Assembly: GCA_963730315.1 (NCBI GenBank)
Contig: CAVSRD010000004.1
Location: 53,646-117,645 of the forward strand
DNA: 64,000 nucleotides
Reading direction: 5' to 3'
Origin: VRUE01 sp963730315
GTDB lineage: Bacteria > Actinomycetota > Thermoleophilia > Solirubrobacterales > 70-9
The notes under the pieces are model-generated. The model was not told where the DNA came from. It was given only the letters and a program-made list of their open reading frames with translations, and did no database searches. Below, in pieces: positions 28,791-36,505 of this stretch (positions are counted from its first letter, which is position 1; every line of letters begins with the position of its first letter). The translations under genes were made by a program, and so were the position numbers.

Positions 28791-30185
28791 ATGCGGGAGG
28801 TTCGGATACGAGACACGCTGAGCGGGGAGTTGCGCACCCTCTCCTCAGGGGAGGAGGTTGGCATCTATGCGTGCGGGCCGACCGTCTACAGCCGGATTCA
28901 CATCGGCAACGCCAGGCCTTTTGTCGTCTTCTCTCTGCTTGCCCGCTTTCTCAGATCTGAGGGCTACAGCGTCAAGCTGGTGATCAACGTCACCGACGTG
29001 AACGACAAGATCTACGACGCGGCGCGGGAGGCGGCGGAGCCCTCGGCCGAGTTCGCGGAGCGGATGACCGCCGCGTATCTCGAGGACACCGAGCGGCTCG
29101 GGCTGGGGAGGCCCGACGCGGAGCCGCTTGCTACCGAGACGATCGACGGGATCGTCGCCCTGATCTCCGAGCTGGTGGAGTCGGGGCACGCCTATGAGTC
29201 CAGGGGGGACGTCTACTTTCGGGTGCGGAGCTTCGACGGCTACGGGAAGCTCTCCAACCGCGAGCCGCAGGATATGGACCAGGGGGAGGAGGCGGGCTCG
29301 GAGCTCCTGAAGGAGGACCCCCTCGACTTTGCGCTTTGGAAAGCGCACAAGGAGGGCGAGGACACCTGCTGGGATTCGCCCTGGGGCCCCGGCCGTCCGG
29401 CCTGGCACATCGAGTGCTCGGTGATGGCGGAGGAGGAGCTGGGGGCGTCGTTCGCGATCCACGGCGGAGGGTCGGATCTGGTCTTTCCGCACCACGAGAA
29501 CGAGATCGCCCAATCCGAGGGGGCGGGACGGCCGTTTGCGCGGCTGTGGATGCACAACGGGATGATCGAGACCGACGCGGCGAAGATGTCGAAGTCGGAG
29601 GGGAACATCTTCCAGCTATCGGAGGCTCTCGATCGCTACGGGCGGGACGCGGTGGTCGACTACCTGGTCTCCGGCCACTACCGCCAGCCGCTGGCCTTCG
29701 GCGCCGAGCAGATGGAGCAGGCCGTCGCGCGCTGCGAGCGATTGCGCAACTTCTTCAGAAAGCACCGGGCGGGTGGAAGCCGGGGACGGCCACCGGGGGA
29801 GCCCCCTCCGGGGCAACAGCGGGGAGGCTCCGTCGGGGGCTCCCCCGGCGCCCGCCTTGAGGCCTTTCGCCGGGCGCTCGCCGACGATTTCAACACGCCG
29901 CGGGCGATGGCCGAGGTGTTCGAGTTGGTGGGGGAAGCGAACCGGGAGGACGTGCCCGGTGCGCCGGAGGCGGTCGAGGAGATGCTCCAGCTGCTCGGGC
30001 TCGGTTCGCTCGCCGAGGCCGAGGAGGGGGCGGACGCCGCGGCCGACGAGCTGCTGGCCGAGCGGGAGAAGGCGCGGGCCGCCAGGGACTTCGCCCGCGC
30101 CGACGAGCTCCGTCAGCGGCTGGCCGATCTAGGCTGGGAGGTCAGGGACTCGCCCGACGGAGCCAGGCTGGTTCCCAAGGCCTGA
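28791..30185 (+). CDS. cysS: Cysteinyl-tRNA synthetase
   Basis: CysS charges tRNA-Cys. The class I signatures are HIGNAR (HIGH box) after the zinc-binding IYACGPTVYS, and KMSKSEGN (KMSKS). WHIECSVMAEE and FPHHENEIAQSEG confirm the subfamily. The length is 464. Between the catalytic core and the DALR helical domain there is an unusual Gly/Pro/Arg-rich insert (about residues 328-352), encoded by a GC-rich inverted repeat (29793-29848). Only two bases separate it from rlmB, matching the cysS-(mrnC)-rlmB order of Bacillus. Confidence 0.95.
   Translation: MREVRIRDTLSGELRTLSSGEEVGIYACGPTVYSRIHIGNARPFVVFSLLARFLRSEGYSVKLVINVTDVNDKIYDAAREAAEPSAEFAERMTAAYLEDTERLGLGRPDAEPLATETIDGIVALISELVESGHAYESRGDVYFRVRSFDGYGKLSNREPQDMDQGEEAGSELLKEDPLDFALWKAHKEGEDTCWDSPWGPGRPAWHIECSVMAEEELGASFAIHGGGSDLVFPHHENEIAQSEGAGRPFARLWMHNGMIETDAAKMSKSEGNIFQLSEALDRYGRDAVVDYLVSGHYRQPLAFGAEQMEQAVARCERLRNFFRKHRAGGSRGRPPGEPPPGQQRGGSVGGSPGARLEAFRRALADDFNTPRAMAEVFELVGEANREDVPGAPEAVEEMLQLLGLGSLAEAEEGADAAADELLAEREKARAARDFARADELRQRLADLGWEVRDSPDGARLVPKA
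29793..29848. repeat. GC-rich inverted repeat inside cysS
   Basis: CCGGGGGAGCCCCC (29793-29806) is the exact reverse complement of GGGGGCTCCCCCGG (29835-29848), with a 28-nt loop. It stays in frame and encodes a low-complexity Gly/Pro insert at a domain boundary of CysS. Confidence 0.7.
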
Positions 30186-30187
30186 TC

Positions 30188-30838
30188 GTGGCCGGTGAGA
30201 TCATCTATGGTCGCCGCCCGGTCGAAGAGGCGGAGCGCGGCAGGCGGCGGGTGATTCGGGTGTGGAGATCGCCCGACACTCCAACCGGCGAGCTCGAGCG
30301 GCTCTGCGGGTCGCCCGACCACCAGGGGGTCGTCGCCGAAGTCGACCCCTATCCGTACGCCGATCCCGGCGCGCTGCTGAACGGGGAGGACGCGCTGATC
30401 GTCGCGCTCGACCAGCTCCAGGACCCGCGCAACCTCGGTGCGGTTTGCCGCTCCGCCGAGTTCGCCGGGGCAGCCGGCGTCGTCATCCCGGAGCGGCGCT
30501 CCGCCGCCGTCACCGCGGTGGCCTGCAAGGCCTCGGCGGGGGCCGTCGAGCACCTCGACGTGGGCAAAGTCCGCAACCTCGCCGACTGGCTGGGCGAGGC
30601 CAGGGCGGCCGGCTTCTGGGTCTGGGGCGCCGATGCCGCGGCGACCCAGGCGCCCTGGGACGTCGACCTGAACGGCCCGACCGTCCTCGTCCTCGGCGGC
30701 GAGGGCAAGGGCATCCGGCCCCGGGTCGCCTCGGCCTGCGATGGGCTGGTCGCGCTGCCGCGGCGCGGCGAAATCGAGTCGCTGAACGTCTCCGCCGCGG
30801 CGACCGCGCTGCTCTTCGAGGCGGTCCGCCGACGCTAG
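30188..30838 (+). CDS. rlmB: 23S rRNA (guanosine-2'-O-)-methyltransferase RlmB / TrmH-family
   Basis: A SpoU-type knotted methyltransferase using S-adenosylmethionine. The 216 residues include a short N-terminal substrate-binding domain (GEIIYGRRPVEEAERG) and motifs 1-3: LDQLQDPRNLGAVCRSAEF, VLVLGGEGKGIRP and SLNVSAAATALLFEA. Target assignment to G2251 of 23S rRNA is by family and position between cysS and sigH. The start is GTG 30188, two bases after the cysS stop. Confidence 0.9.
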   Translation: MAGEIIYGRRPVEEAERGRRRVIRVWRSPDTPTGELERLCGSPDHQGVVAEVDPYPYADPGALLNGEDALIVALDQLQDPRNLGAVCRSAEFAGAAGVVIPERRSAAVTAVACKASAGAVEHLDVGKVRNLADWLGEARAAGFWVWGADAAATQAPWDVDLNGPTVLVLGGEGKGIRPRVASACDGLVALPRRGEIESLNVSAAATALLFEAVRRR

Positions 30839-30886
30839 GACACGCGTAGCAGCTGCAACGGCGGTTGCACGAACCTCAGTTCGGGG

Positions 30887-30914
30887 TTGACAGAACTCCG
30901 CCCGGCGGTAAGAC
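30887..30914 (+). promoter_or_regulatory. Sigma-A type promoter of the sigH-like gene
   Basis: TTGACA (30887-30892), a 16-nt spacer and TAAGAC (30909-30914) precede a leader of about 105 nt. The leader contains CTCAG/CTGAG and GGCGCC/GGCGCC pairings and ends in AAAGGAG before the GTG at 31026. This gene clearly differs from the leaderless genes around it. Confidence 0.55.
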
Positions 30915-31025
30915 TAGCGCGCCATAAAGGGTGAACCTCAGCTTGAGTCTGAGAGAACCCAGTCAGAAGGCGCCTCAGGGGAGGTAAACGGCGCCACGAC
31001 CCTTCGTTCCAAAGGAGAAGGATCT

Positions 31026-31733
31026 GTGGCTCTATCGACGCCTACGCAGGAATTGCGGCTCCCCACAGGACGCCTCAACGGTTCCGCCCGCGCTCATGTT
31101 AACCCTCAACCTGAGCTTGATGACCACTATCTGGTCGCCCTCGCCAAGGACGGGCGGACCGATGCATACGACGCGATCGTCCGCCGCTACCGCGGCTTCG
31201 TCCGCCTCAAGGCTTCCTCCTACTTCCTGCTCGGCGGGGAGAGCGAGGATCTGATCCAGGAAGGCCTGGTCGGCCTCTACAAGGCGATTCGCGATTACCG
31301 CAGCGACCGCGAGTCGAGCTTCCGCAGCTTCGCCGAGCTCTGCATAACCCGCCAGATCATCACCGCGGTGAAGACGGCGACCCGCAACAAGCACACGCCG
31401 CTCAACCAGTACGTCTCGTTCAGCCAGACGCCGGCCGCGGCGGGCGACTCCGACACCGCCCTCGAGGAGATCCTCCCCGGCCCTTCGGTCTCGGACCCGG
31501 TCAACCAGGTGATCGCCGCCGAGGAGCTGGAGAGCCTCGTCGCGTGCCTCGCGGGGGCCTCGGGCGTTCTCTCGGAGCTCGAGAGCCGCGTCCTCTCCCT
31601 TTACCTCGACGGCCACTCCTACGAGGTGACGGCGGAGCGTCTCGAGTGCGACACGAAGACGGTCGACAACGCCCTGCAGCGAGTGAAGCGCAAGGTGGCT
31701 ACCCACCTCGATTCCCGCGAGGCGCAGCTCTAG
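31026..31733 (+). CDS. sigH: SigH-type RNA polymerase sigma factor
   Basis: A 235-residue sigma-70 factor lacking region 1.1. Region 2 reads VRRYRGFVRLKASSYFLLGGESEDLIQEGLVGLYKAIRDY, then SFAELCITRQIITAVKTATRNKH. Region 4 reads LSLYLDGHSYEVTAERLECDTKTVDNALQRVKRKV. These are the distinctive segments of Bacillus sigma-H, the stationary-phase and early sporulation factor, and the position after rlmB matches too. The first 30 residues are poorly conserved. The start at GTG 31026 follows AAAGGAG by about 8 nt. Targets in this organism are unknown. Confidence 0.88.
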   Translation: MALSTPTQELRLPTGRLNGSARAHVNPQPELDDHYLVALAKDGRTDAYDAIVRRYRGFVRLKASSYFLLGGESEDLIQEGLVGLYKAIRDYRSDRESSFRSFAELCITRQIITAVKTATRNKHTPLNQYVSFSQTPAAAGDSDTALEEILPGPSVSDPVNQVIAAEELESLVACLAGASGVLSELESRVLSLYLDGHSYEVTAERLECDTKTVDNALQRVKRKVATHLDSREAQL

Positions 31734-32152
31734 CCCGCCGATCCGGCGGCCGGGTCGGCGACGGCCCAGACGGCGACTGCCGGCGGCGCCAGCAGGACGG
31801 CGAGGGAGGCCAGCTCGGCGATCGCGTCGACGGCACCGAAATCTTCGAGGTGGGTGGCGTGGAAGGCGAGGTGGATGGCCGCGGTGAGCAGCCAGGCGGC
31901 CGACAGGGCACGAACCAGGGTGGGCTGCAGGGTCCAGGTCGCCCAGGCGAAGAGGAGGGCGAAGCCCAGGTAGAGGCCGCCGACGTCGGTGACGAGGTGC
32001 TCGTTGTAGGGGGGGAGCAGCTCGACCCAGTTGGCAAAGAAGGGAAAGTCCGCGTAGAAGGTGTGCGGCGCCAGCGCGGCGAGGAGGCCGATCGAGGCCG
32101 CGACCAGGCAGAGGAGCGCCAGCGCCGCCCGGGCGCTGGCCGGCGACCTCAT
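31730..32152 (-). CDS. Four-helix membrane protein, unknown function
   Basis: A 140-residue protein with four hydrophobic helices (about 9-27, 55-75, 80-98, 112-133) and a conspicuous extracytoplasmic loop (HTFYADFPFFANWVELLPPYNEHLVTDVGG). It has no catalytic motif. Its ATG overlaps the stop of the upstream NAD(P)-binding gene (ATGA at 32149-32152), so the two are coupled. The last four bases overlap sigH on the other strand. A functional link to the reductase is inference. Confidence 0.7.
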   Translation of the reverse strand: MRSPASARAALALLCLVAASIGLLAALAPHTFYADFPFFANWVELLPPYNEHLVTDVGGLYLGFALLFAWATWTLQPTLVRALSAAWLLTAAIHLAFHATHLEDFGAVDAIAELASLAVLLAPPAVAVWAVADPAAGSAG

Positions 32153-32931
32153 CGGGTCGGCCCCGGGGCGCGGCGCGCATCGAGCCACTCCTCGAACGTC
32201 CGGCTTTGCACCGCCGCCTGCGGCTCGCACAGCGCGCCGTCGCGGACCGCGCGGGCGACCCGGCCGACCATTGGGATCCGCACCGGCAGCAGATGGCGGC
32301 CCTGAGCGCGCCGCCAGCTCCTCGCCAGCTCGGTCAGGGCCAGCACCTCGGGGCCCGCTGCCGCCGGCAGGCGCCCACCCGGCCCGGCGTGGGTGGCGTC
32401 TGCGAGGCGTTTCGCCACCACCCGGGGATCGATCGGCTGCAGCCGGGCGGCGCCGGTGGGGAGGAGGCGAAACCGCGCGGCCCTTTCGAACGCCCAGTCG
32501 AGCAGCGCGTGGAACTGGGTCGCCCGCAGCAGGCTCCAGGGCACCGGCCCCCTCTCGACCGACTCCTCCTGCGCGACCTTGGCCCGGTAGTAGGCGGTCG
32601 GCACGCGGTCGCAACCGACGATCGACACCGCCACGTGGTGCCCCACGCCGGCCTCCGCCTCGGCGAGCAGCAGCCTTGCGGCGCCCTCGATCAGCACCTC
32701 CCGCGCCTCCTTGAGCGCGTTCGAGGCATCGACCACGGCCTCGACTCCTCCCAACCCCTCGCCCAGCCCCTCCCCCGTCACGAGGTCGGCGCGCCGGTGC
32801 GAGACCCCGGCCGGGAGCGTCGACGGAGCCGGCGAGCGGCTCAGCGCCCGGACCTCGTCCCCCCGCGCCGCCAGCTCGGCAGCTACCAGTCCTCCCAGCA
32901 CCCCGGTGCCGCCAACCACCGCGACCTTCAA
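32149..32931 (-). CDS. NAD(P)-binding (NmrA-like, atypical SDR) protein
   Basis: A 260-residue Rossmann protein with the N-terminal dinucleotide loop VVGGTGVLGG (residues 5-14) and RADLVTGEGL. The family also fits the SIVGCDRVPTAYYRAKVAQEESVERG segment, in which Tyr and Lys keep the SDR spacing, and WSLLRATQF. NmrA-like and epimerase-like members either reduce substrates or sense NADP(H); which applies is not visible. It forms a two-gene unit with the membrane protein downstream. Confidence 0.8.
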   Translation of the reverse strand: MKVAVVGGTGVLGGLVAAELAARGDEVRALSRSPAPSTLPAGVSHRRADLVTGEGLGEGLGGVEAVVDASNALKEAREVLIEGAARLLLAEAEAGVGHHVAVSIVGCDRVPTAYYRAKVAQEESVERGPVPWSLLRATQFHALLDWAFERAARFRLLPTGAARLQPIDPRVVAKRLADATHAGPGGRLPAAAGPEVLALTELARSWRRAQGRHLLPVRIPMVGRVARAVRDGALCEPQAAVQSRTFEEWLDARRAPGPTR

Positions 32932-33065
32932 GCGCGATCACTCCCCTTGACGCCGGCGTGCACCGGCGGGCGCACCGGCACGTGGGCTTCCTCCGTCAGC
33001 AGGTTCCTGAACGAGACTCCAACCGTGCCCGACGCATCGGTCATCCTATCTATAGTCGGCATCGC

Positions 33066-33138
33066 GCCCGCCTAGCTCAACTGGCAGAGCGCTTCCCTTG
33101 TAAGGAAGATTGTCTCGGTTCAAATCCGGGGGCGGGCT
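33066..33138 (+). tRNA. tRNA-Thr (anticodon TGT)
   Basis: The sequence folds as a full cloverleaf. The acceptor stem is GCCCGCC/GGCGGGC, with a D-arm AGCTCAACTGGCAGAGC. The anticodon stem is CTTCC/GGAAG around CTTGTAA with TGT at 33099-33101, and the T-arm is CTCGG TTCAAAT CCGGG. The discriminator is T and no CCA is encoded. The 3' end touches the stop codon of the convergent membrane protein gene. Confidence 0.93.
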
Positions 33139-34500
33139 TCACTCCAGCACCCGAGCCTTCTCCGCCGCGAACTCCTCCTCGCTGAGCACGCCCTTGTCGT
33201 GCAGCTCGGCGAGGCGCTCGAGGCGGCGCAGGCGGTTGTCCTCCTCGTCGCCGCCGGCCTCCGGGGGTGGGGCGCCGCTCGGCTTGCGCATCTCGGGCAG
33301 GCGCAGTTTCGCGGCCCGCTCGCCGATGTTGGCGCTTTTCACGGCGCCGGCGACACGCTCCCTGGTGCGGCCGAAGAGGTCGTCCAGCTGCACCTCGGGG
33401 AATTCCTCCTCCGTCTGGCGGCGCAGCTCGTGGATGCCGAAGGCGGCGAGGGCGGCGATCGCCAGGGTGGTCAGGAACGAGCGCAGGTTCTGGGCCGGCG
33501 AGGAGAGGAAGTAGATGCAGACGACGACCGCCAGCGCGGCGTAGACGTAGACGGGATAGTCGCGCAGCACCGGCGAGATCAGCCTCCGGCTCGAGCGGGC
33601 CGAACCGGTGGGCGATCCGAGCCAGCCGGCGATCCCGAACAGGACCCCGACCACTATCACGGTGGTCGCGATGCTGGTCATCAGCGAGGTCGATATCGAC
33701 CAGGCCTGTTCGGCGGCGGGCTTGGCGCTCTCTTCGCTGACCAGCTGCCCGACCACGATCCCGCCCGCGACCTCGCGGGCGACGATCACCGCGAAGCCGG
33801 CCGCGACCAGCCCGACGCCGGAGAACAGCACCGTCACCCAGCGCCCGCCGCGCGAGAGGTAGATCGCCAGCCCGAAGCTGAGGAAGGTGAGCAGCGAGAG
33901 CAGCAGGGCGAGGCCCTTGATGCCGACCACGATGTCCTGGGCGGTCTTCAGCTGGTCGGAGCGGAGGATCGTTACCTGCCCGGCGTCGGGCGGCAGCTTT
34001 TCCGCGAGCTGCACGCCGATCCCAACCTGCTCTGCGAGGTTGGTGACCAGGCCCCCCAGGTTGAGCGTCACCTTGCCCTTTGCGGTCGAGACCGCTTCCT
34101 TCTTGTTTTCCAGCACCGCGAGGAGCTGTTCGTGCGCGGCCCGGTTGGCGTCCCGCCAGAGGCTCTGCGCGGTCGAGGTTTCCAGCAGTTTTTCGGCGCC
34201 GGTGCCTGCCACCTGGCGCAGCCCCCCCGACACCGGTCCCGCCAGCTGCTTGGTTTCACCGGGCAGAATGTCTTCCAGTTCCTTTTCGACGTTGACGTTG
34301 TCGTAGAGCTGTTCGACCAGGTAGTCGCCGACCGCTGAGCGGATCTCCGGGTTCTGGATCAGCCGGCCGCTGGTGTCGACCCAGTCGTTCGTGTTGAGCG
34401 CCTGGCGCTCGATCCAGATCGCGAAGACGCTGAGGAAGGCCAAGACCGAGCCGAGCACCACCAGGGCTCTGACCGTGCGTCGCCGGGCGCGGCTCATCAC
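33139..34500 (-). CDS. Integral membrane protein with C-terminal SHOCT domain
   Basis: A 453-residue protein. An N-terminal helix (about 12-32) precedes a roughly 160-residue extracytoplasmic domain (IERQALNTNDWVDTSGRLIQNPEIRSAVGDYLVEQL). It is followed by four or five hydrophobic helices (about 198-220, 222-245, 275-297, 318-336, 343-360). The C-terminal 28 residues are a SHOCT motif (RLERLAELHDKGVLSEEEFAAEKARVL), common in actinobacterial membrane proteins and probably for oligomerisation. I know no function. Its stop codon abuts the tRNA gene. Confidence 0.8.
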   Translation of the reverse strand: MMSRARRRTVRALVVLGSVLAFLSVFAIWIERQALNTNDWVDTSGRLIQNPEIRSAVGDYLVEQLYDNVNVEKELEDILPGETKQLAGPVSGGLRQVAGTGAEKLLETSTAQSLWRDANRAAHEQLLAVLENKKEAVSTAKGKVTLNLGGLVTNLAEQVGIGVQLAEKLPPDAGQVTILRSDQLKTAQDIVVGIKGLALLLSLLTFLSFGLAIYLSRGGRWVTVLFSGVGLVAAGFAVIVAREVAGGIVVGQLVSEESAKPAAEQAWSISTSLMTSIATTVIVVGVLFGIAGWLGSPTGSARSSRRLISPVLRDYPVYVYAALAVVVCIYFLSSPAQNLRSFLTTLAIAALAAFGIHELRRQTEEEFPEVQLDDLFGRTRERVAGAVKSANIGERAAKLRLPEMRKPSGAPPPEAGGDEEDNRLRRLERLAELHDKGVLSEEEFAAEKARVLE

Positions 34501-34509
34501 AGGTGATGC

Positions 34510-34515
34510 TATACG
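34510..34515 (+). promoter_or_regulatory. -10-like hexamer before the dioxygenase gene
   Basis: TATACG ends 8 nt before the ATG at 34524 and lies in the short divergent gap with the SHOCT-protein gene. Confidence 0.4.
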
Positions 34516-34523
34516 TGGAATCG

Positions 34524-35441
34524 ATGAAGTTGGAGGGAATCCACCACATCACGGCGATCACCGCCGATGCCCAGGAGAACGTCGACTTCTACGCGGGTGT
34601 GCTGGGCCTTCGTCTGGTGAAGAAAACCGTTAACCAGGACAACCCGGCCGTCTACCACCTCTTCTTCGCCGACGAGCAGGGCAGCGCCGGCTCCGACCTC
34701 ACCTTCTTCGAGTTCCCGGGCGTGCCGCCCGGGAGGGCTGGGTCGGGGGACGTGCACCGGATCGTCTGGCGGGTCGGCTCGACCGACTCGCTCGACTTCT
34801 GGGCGAAGCGGCTCGGCGCCAGCAGCATCGACACGCAGCGTGCGGGGGAGAGCCTGCGCTTCTCCGACCCCGAGGGGCTCGAGCACGAGCTGCTGGTCGC
34901 CGCGGTCGACGACGAGCCGCTGATCGCCGACCACCCCGAGGTGCCGGCGGAGCTTGCCTTGCAGGGCTTCCACGCGGTGCGGGCCTACGGCGGCGCCCCC
35001 GAGGCGAGCCGCCGCCTGCTCGAGGCGCTCGCGTTCGAGCCGTCCGCGGACGGTTGGGAGGCACGCGGCGAACGGCGTGGTGGCCTCTACCTCTACGACG
35101 AGCCGCCGGCCGAGCGGCCTTTGCAGGGCGCCGGCAGCGTCCACCACGTCGCCTGGGCATCGGCGATCGACGAGCACGAGCAGTGGCGGGAGCGGGCGAT
35201 CTCGGCCGGCGCCCGGCCGACCCCGGTGATCGATCGCTTCTACTTCCGCTCGATCTACCTGCGCGAGCCGAGCGGCGTCCTGTTCGAGATCGCCACGCTC
35301 GGGCCGGGGTTCACGGTCGACGAGCCGCTCGAGCGGCTCGGCGAGAAACTCTCCCTGCCGCCCGACTTCGAGCACCTGCGCTCCGAGGTCGAGCCGCAGC
35401 TCCGGCCCGTCGTCAACCCAAGGGTCGCGCGAACCGGGTGA
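34524..35441 (+). CDS. Ring-cleaving dioxygenase (VOC/glyoxalase superfamily, PcpA-like)
   Basis: A 305-residue protein with two tandem VOC modules. The first has GIHHITAITADAQENVDFYAGVLGLRLVKKTVN and VHRIVWRV; the second has GFHAVRAYG, VHHVAWAS and GVLFEIATLGPGF. His, His and Glu at these places bind Fe(II) in extradiol and hydroquinone dioxygenases. The next gene encodes a maleylacetate reductase and overlaps by GTGA, which favours cleavage of a hydroquinone-type ring to a maleylacetate precursor. The exact substrate is inference. ATG 34524 is placed after TATACG. Confidence 0.82.
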   Translation: MKLEGIHHITAITADAQENVDFYAGVLGLRLVKKTVNQDNPAVYHLFFADEQGSAGSDLTFFEFPGVPPGRAGSGDVHRIVWRVGSTDSLDFWAKRLGASSIDTQRAGESLRFSDPEGLEHELLVAAVDDEPLIADHPEVPAELALQGFHAVRAYGGAPEASRRLLEALAFEPSADGWEARGERRGGLYLYDEPPAERPLQGAGSVHHVAWASAIDEHEQWRERAISAGARPTPVIDRFYFRSIYLREPSGVLFEIATLGPGFTVDEPLERLGEKLSLPPDFEHLRSEVEPQLRPVVNPRVARTG

Positions 35442-36442
35442 ATGGGAACTTCGTCTGGAGGGACGCCGGACGGGTCGTCGTCCTCCGCGAGGGGGGCGTC
35501 GAGCAGGCGCCCCAGCTGCTGCACGAGTACGGCCTCGCCGGGTTCGAGCTGCTGACAACGCCGCGTGCCCTGCTCGGCGCGCCCGAGCTGGAGGCGGCTG
35601 CCGATGCCGTGCACGCGGTCGGCAGCGGCCCCGTGCCGGAGCTCGCCGCCAGCCTGCTCGACCGGGTCGGCGCGGAGCGCCTCGTCGCGCTCGGGGGCGG
35701 CCGGGCGATCGACACCGCGAAGGCGGTCGCCTCGGTGACGGGCGCTCGCGTCGCGGCGATCCCGACCACCCTCTCGGGGGCAGAGATGACGATCATCCAC
35801 CGCCTGCCGGCAGGTGCCGAGGAGCGGGTCCGCACGATGGTGCGCCCTGAGCTGGCGATCGCCGATCCGGAGGCGATGACCGGCTTGGCGGAGCGGGCGC
35901 TGCGGGCCAGCGCCATGAACAGCCTCGCGCACGGCGCCGACTCCCTCTACACGCCCTTCGCCAACCCGGTCTCGCGGCTCACCGCGCTGCACGGGGCCGA
36001 GCTGATCGCGACCTCCCTCGACGAGGACCGCGCCGGGCGCGACCGCGCCGCCCTCGCCCAGGGCTCCCTGCTCTGCGCCTACGCGATCGATTCCGCCCTG
36101 TTCGGCGTTCACCACGTGATCTGCCAGACCCTGGTCCGTGTCTGCGGCACTCTCCATGCGGAGACCAACGCCGCGATTCTCCCCCGCTCGCTGTCCTTTC
36201 TCGCCCACCGAGCCCCGGACGAGCTCGGCTCGCTGGCCGAGTCCCTCGCCACCGACCTCGGGGACATCGAAGCCCGCATCCTCGCCCTCGGCGGCAATCC
36301 GACCGGCCTCGGCAAGCTCGGCGCCGACCGCGGCAAGCTGGACCAGGCGATCGAGTTCATGCTGTTGCGGCCGGAGCTCGCCTTCACGCCGCAGCCTCCA
36401 ACGCGAGATGAGCTGGAGGAACTGGTCGAGCGCTCCTGGTAG
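35438..36442 (+). CDS. Maleylacetate reductase (iron-containing alcohol dehydrogenase family)
   Basis: This enzyme reduces maleylacetate to 3-oxoadipate with NAD(P)H, feeding aromatic breakdown products to the beta-ketoadipate route. The 334 residues show GGGRAIDTAKAVA (nucleotide binding), IPTTLSGAEMT, NSLAHGADSLYTPFANP, and GVHHVICQTLVRVCGTLHAETNAAILP, the metal or active-site region typical of maleylacetate reductases. GTG 35438 overlaps the dioxygenase stop by four bases, indicating translational coupling. Confidence 0.85.
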   Translation: MNGNFVWRDAGRVVVLREGGVEQAPQLLHEYGLAGFELLTTPRALLGAPELEAAADAVHAVGSGPVPELAASLLDRVGAERLVALGGGRAIDTAKAVASVTGARVAAIPTTLSGAEMTIIHRLPAGAEERVRTMVRPELAIADPEAMTGLAERALRASAMNSLAHGADSLYTPFANPVSRLTALHGAELIATSLDEDRAGRDRAALAQGSLLCAYAIDSALFGVHHVICQTLVRVCGTLHAETNAAILPRSLSFLAHRAPDELGSLAESLATDLGDIEARILALGGNPTGLGKLGADRGKLDQAIEFMLLRPELAFTPQPPTRDELEELVERSW

Positions 36443-36505
36443 GCGGGGTCGGGCGCCCGACCTCGCCCCCGGTAACCGTCGTCCCTCGCACGTGTAGCGC
36501 TCTTC

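Noticed and set aside
30915..31025. Riboswitch in the sigH leader
   Set aside because: The leader has short pairings but no consensus of a known riboswitch class that I can recognise.
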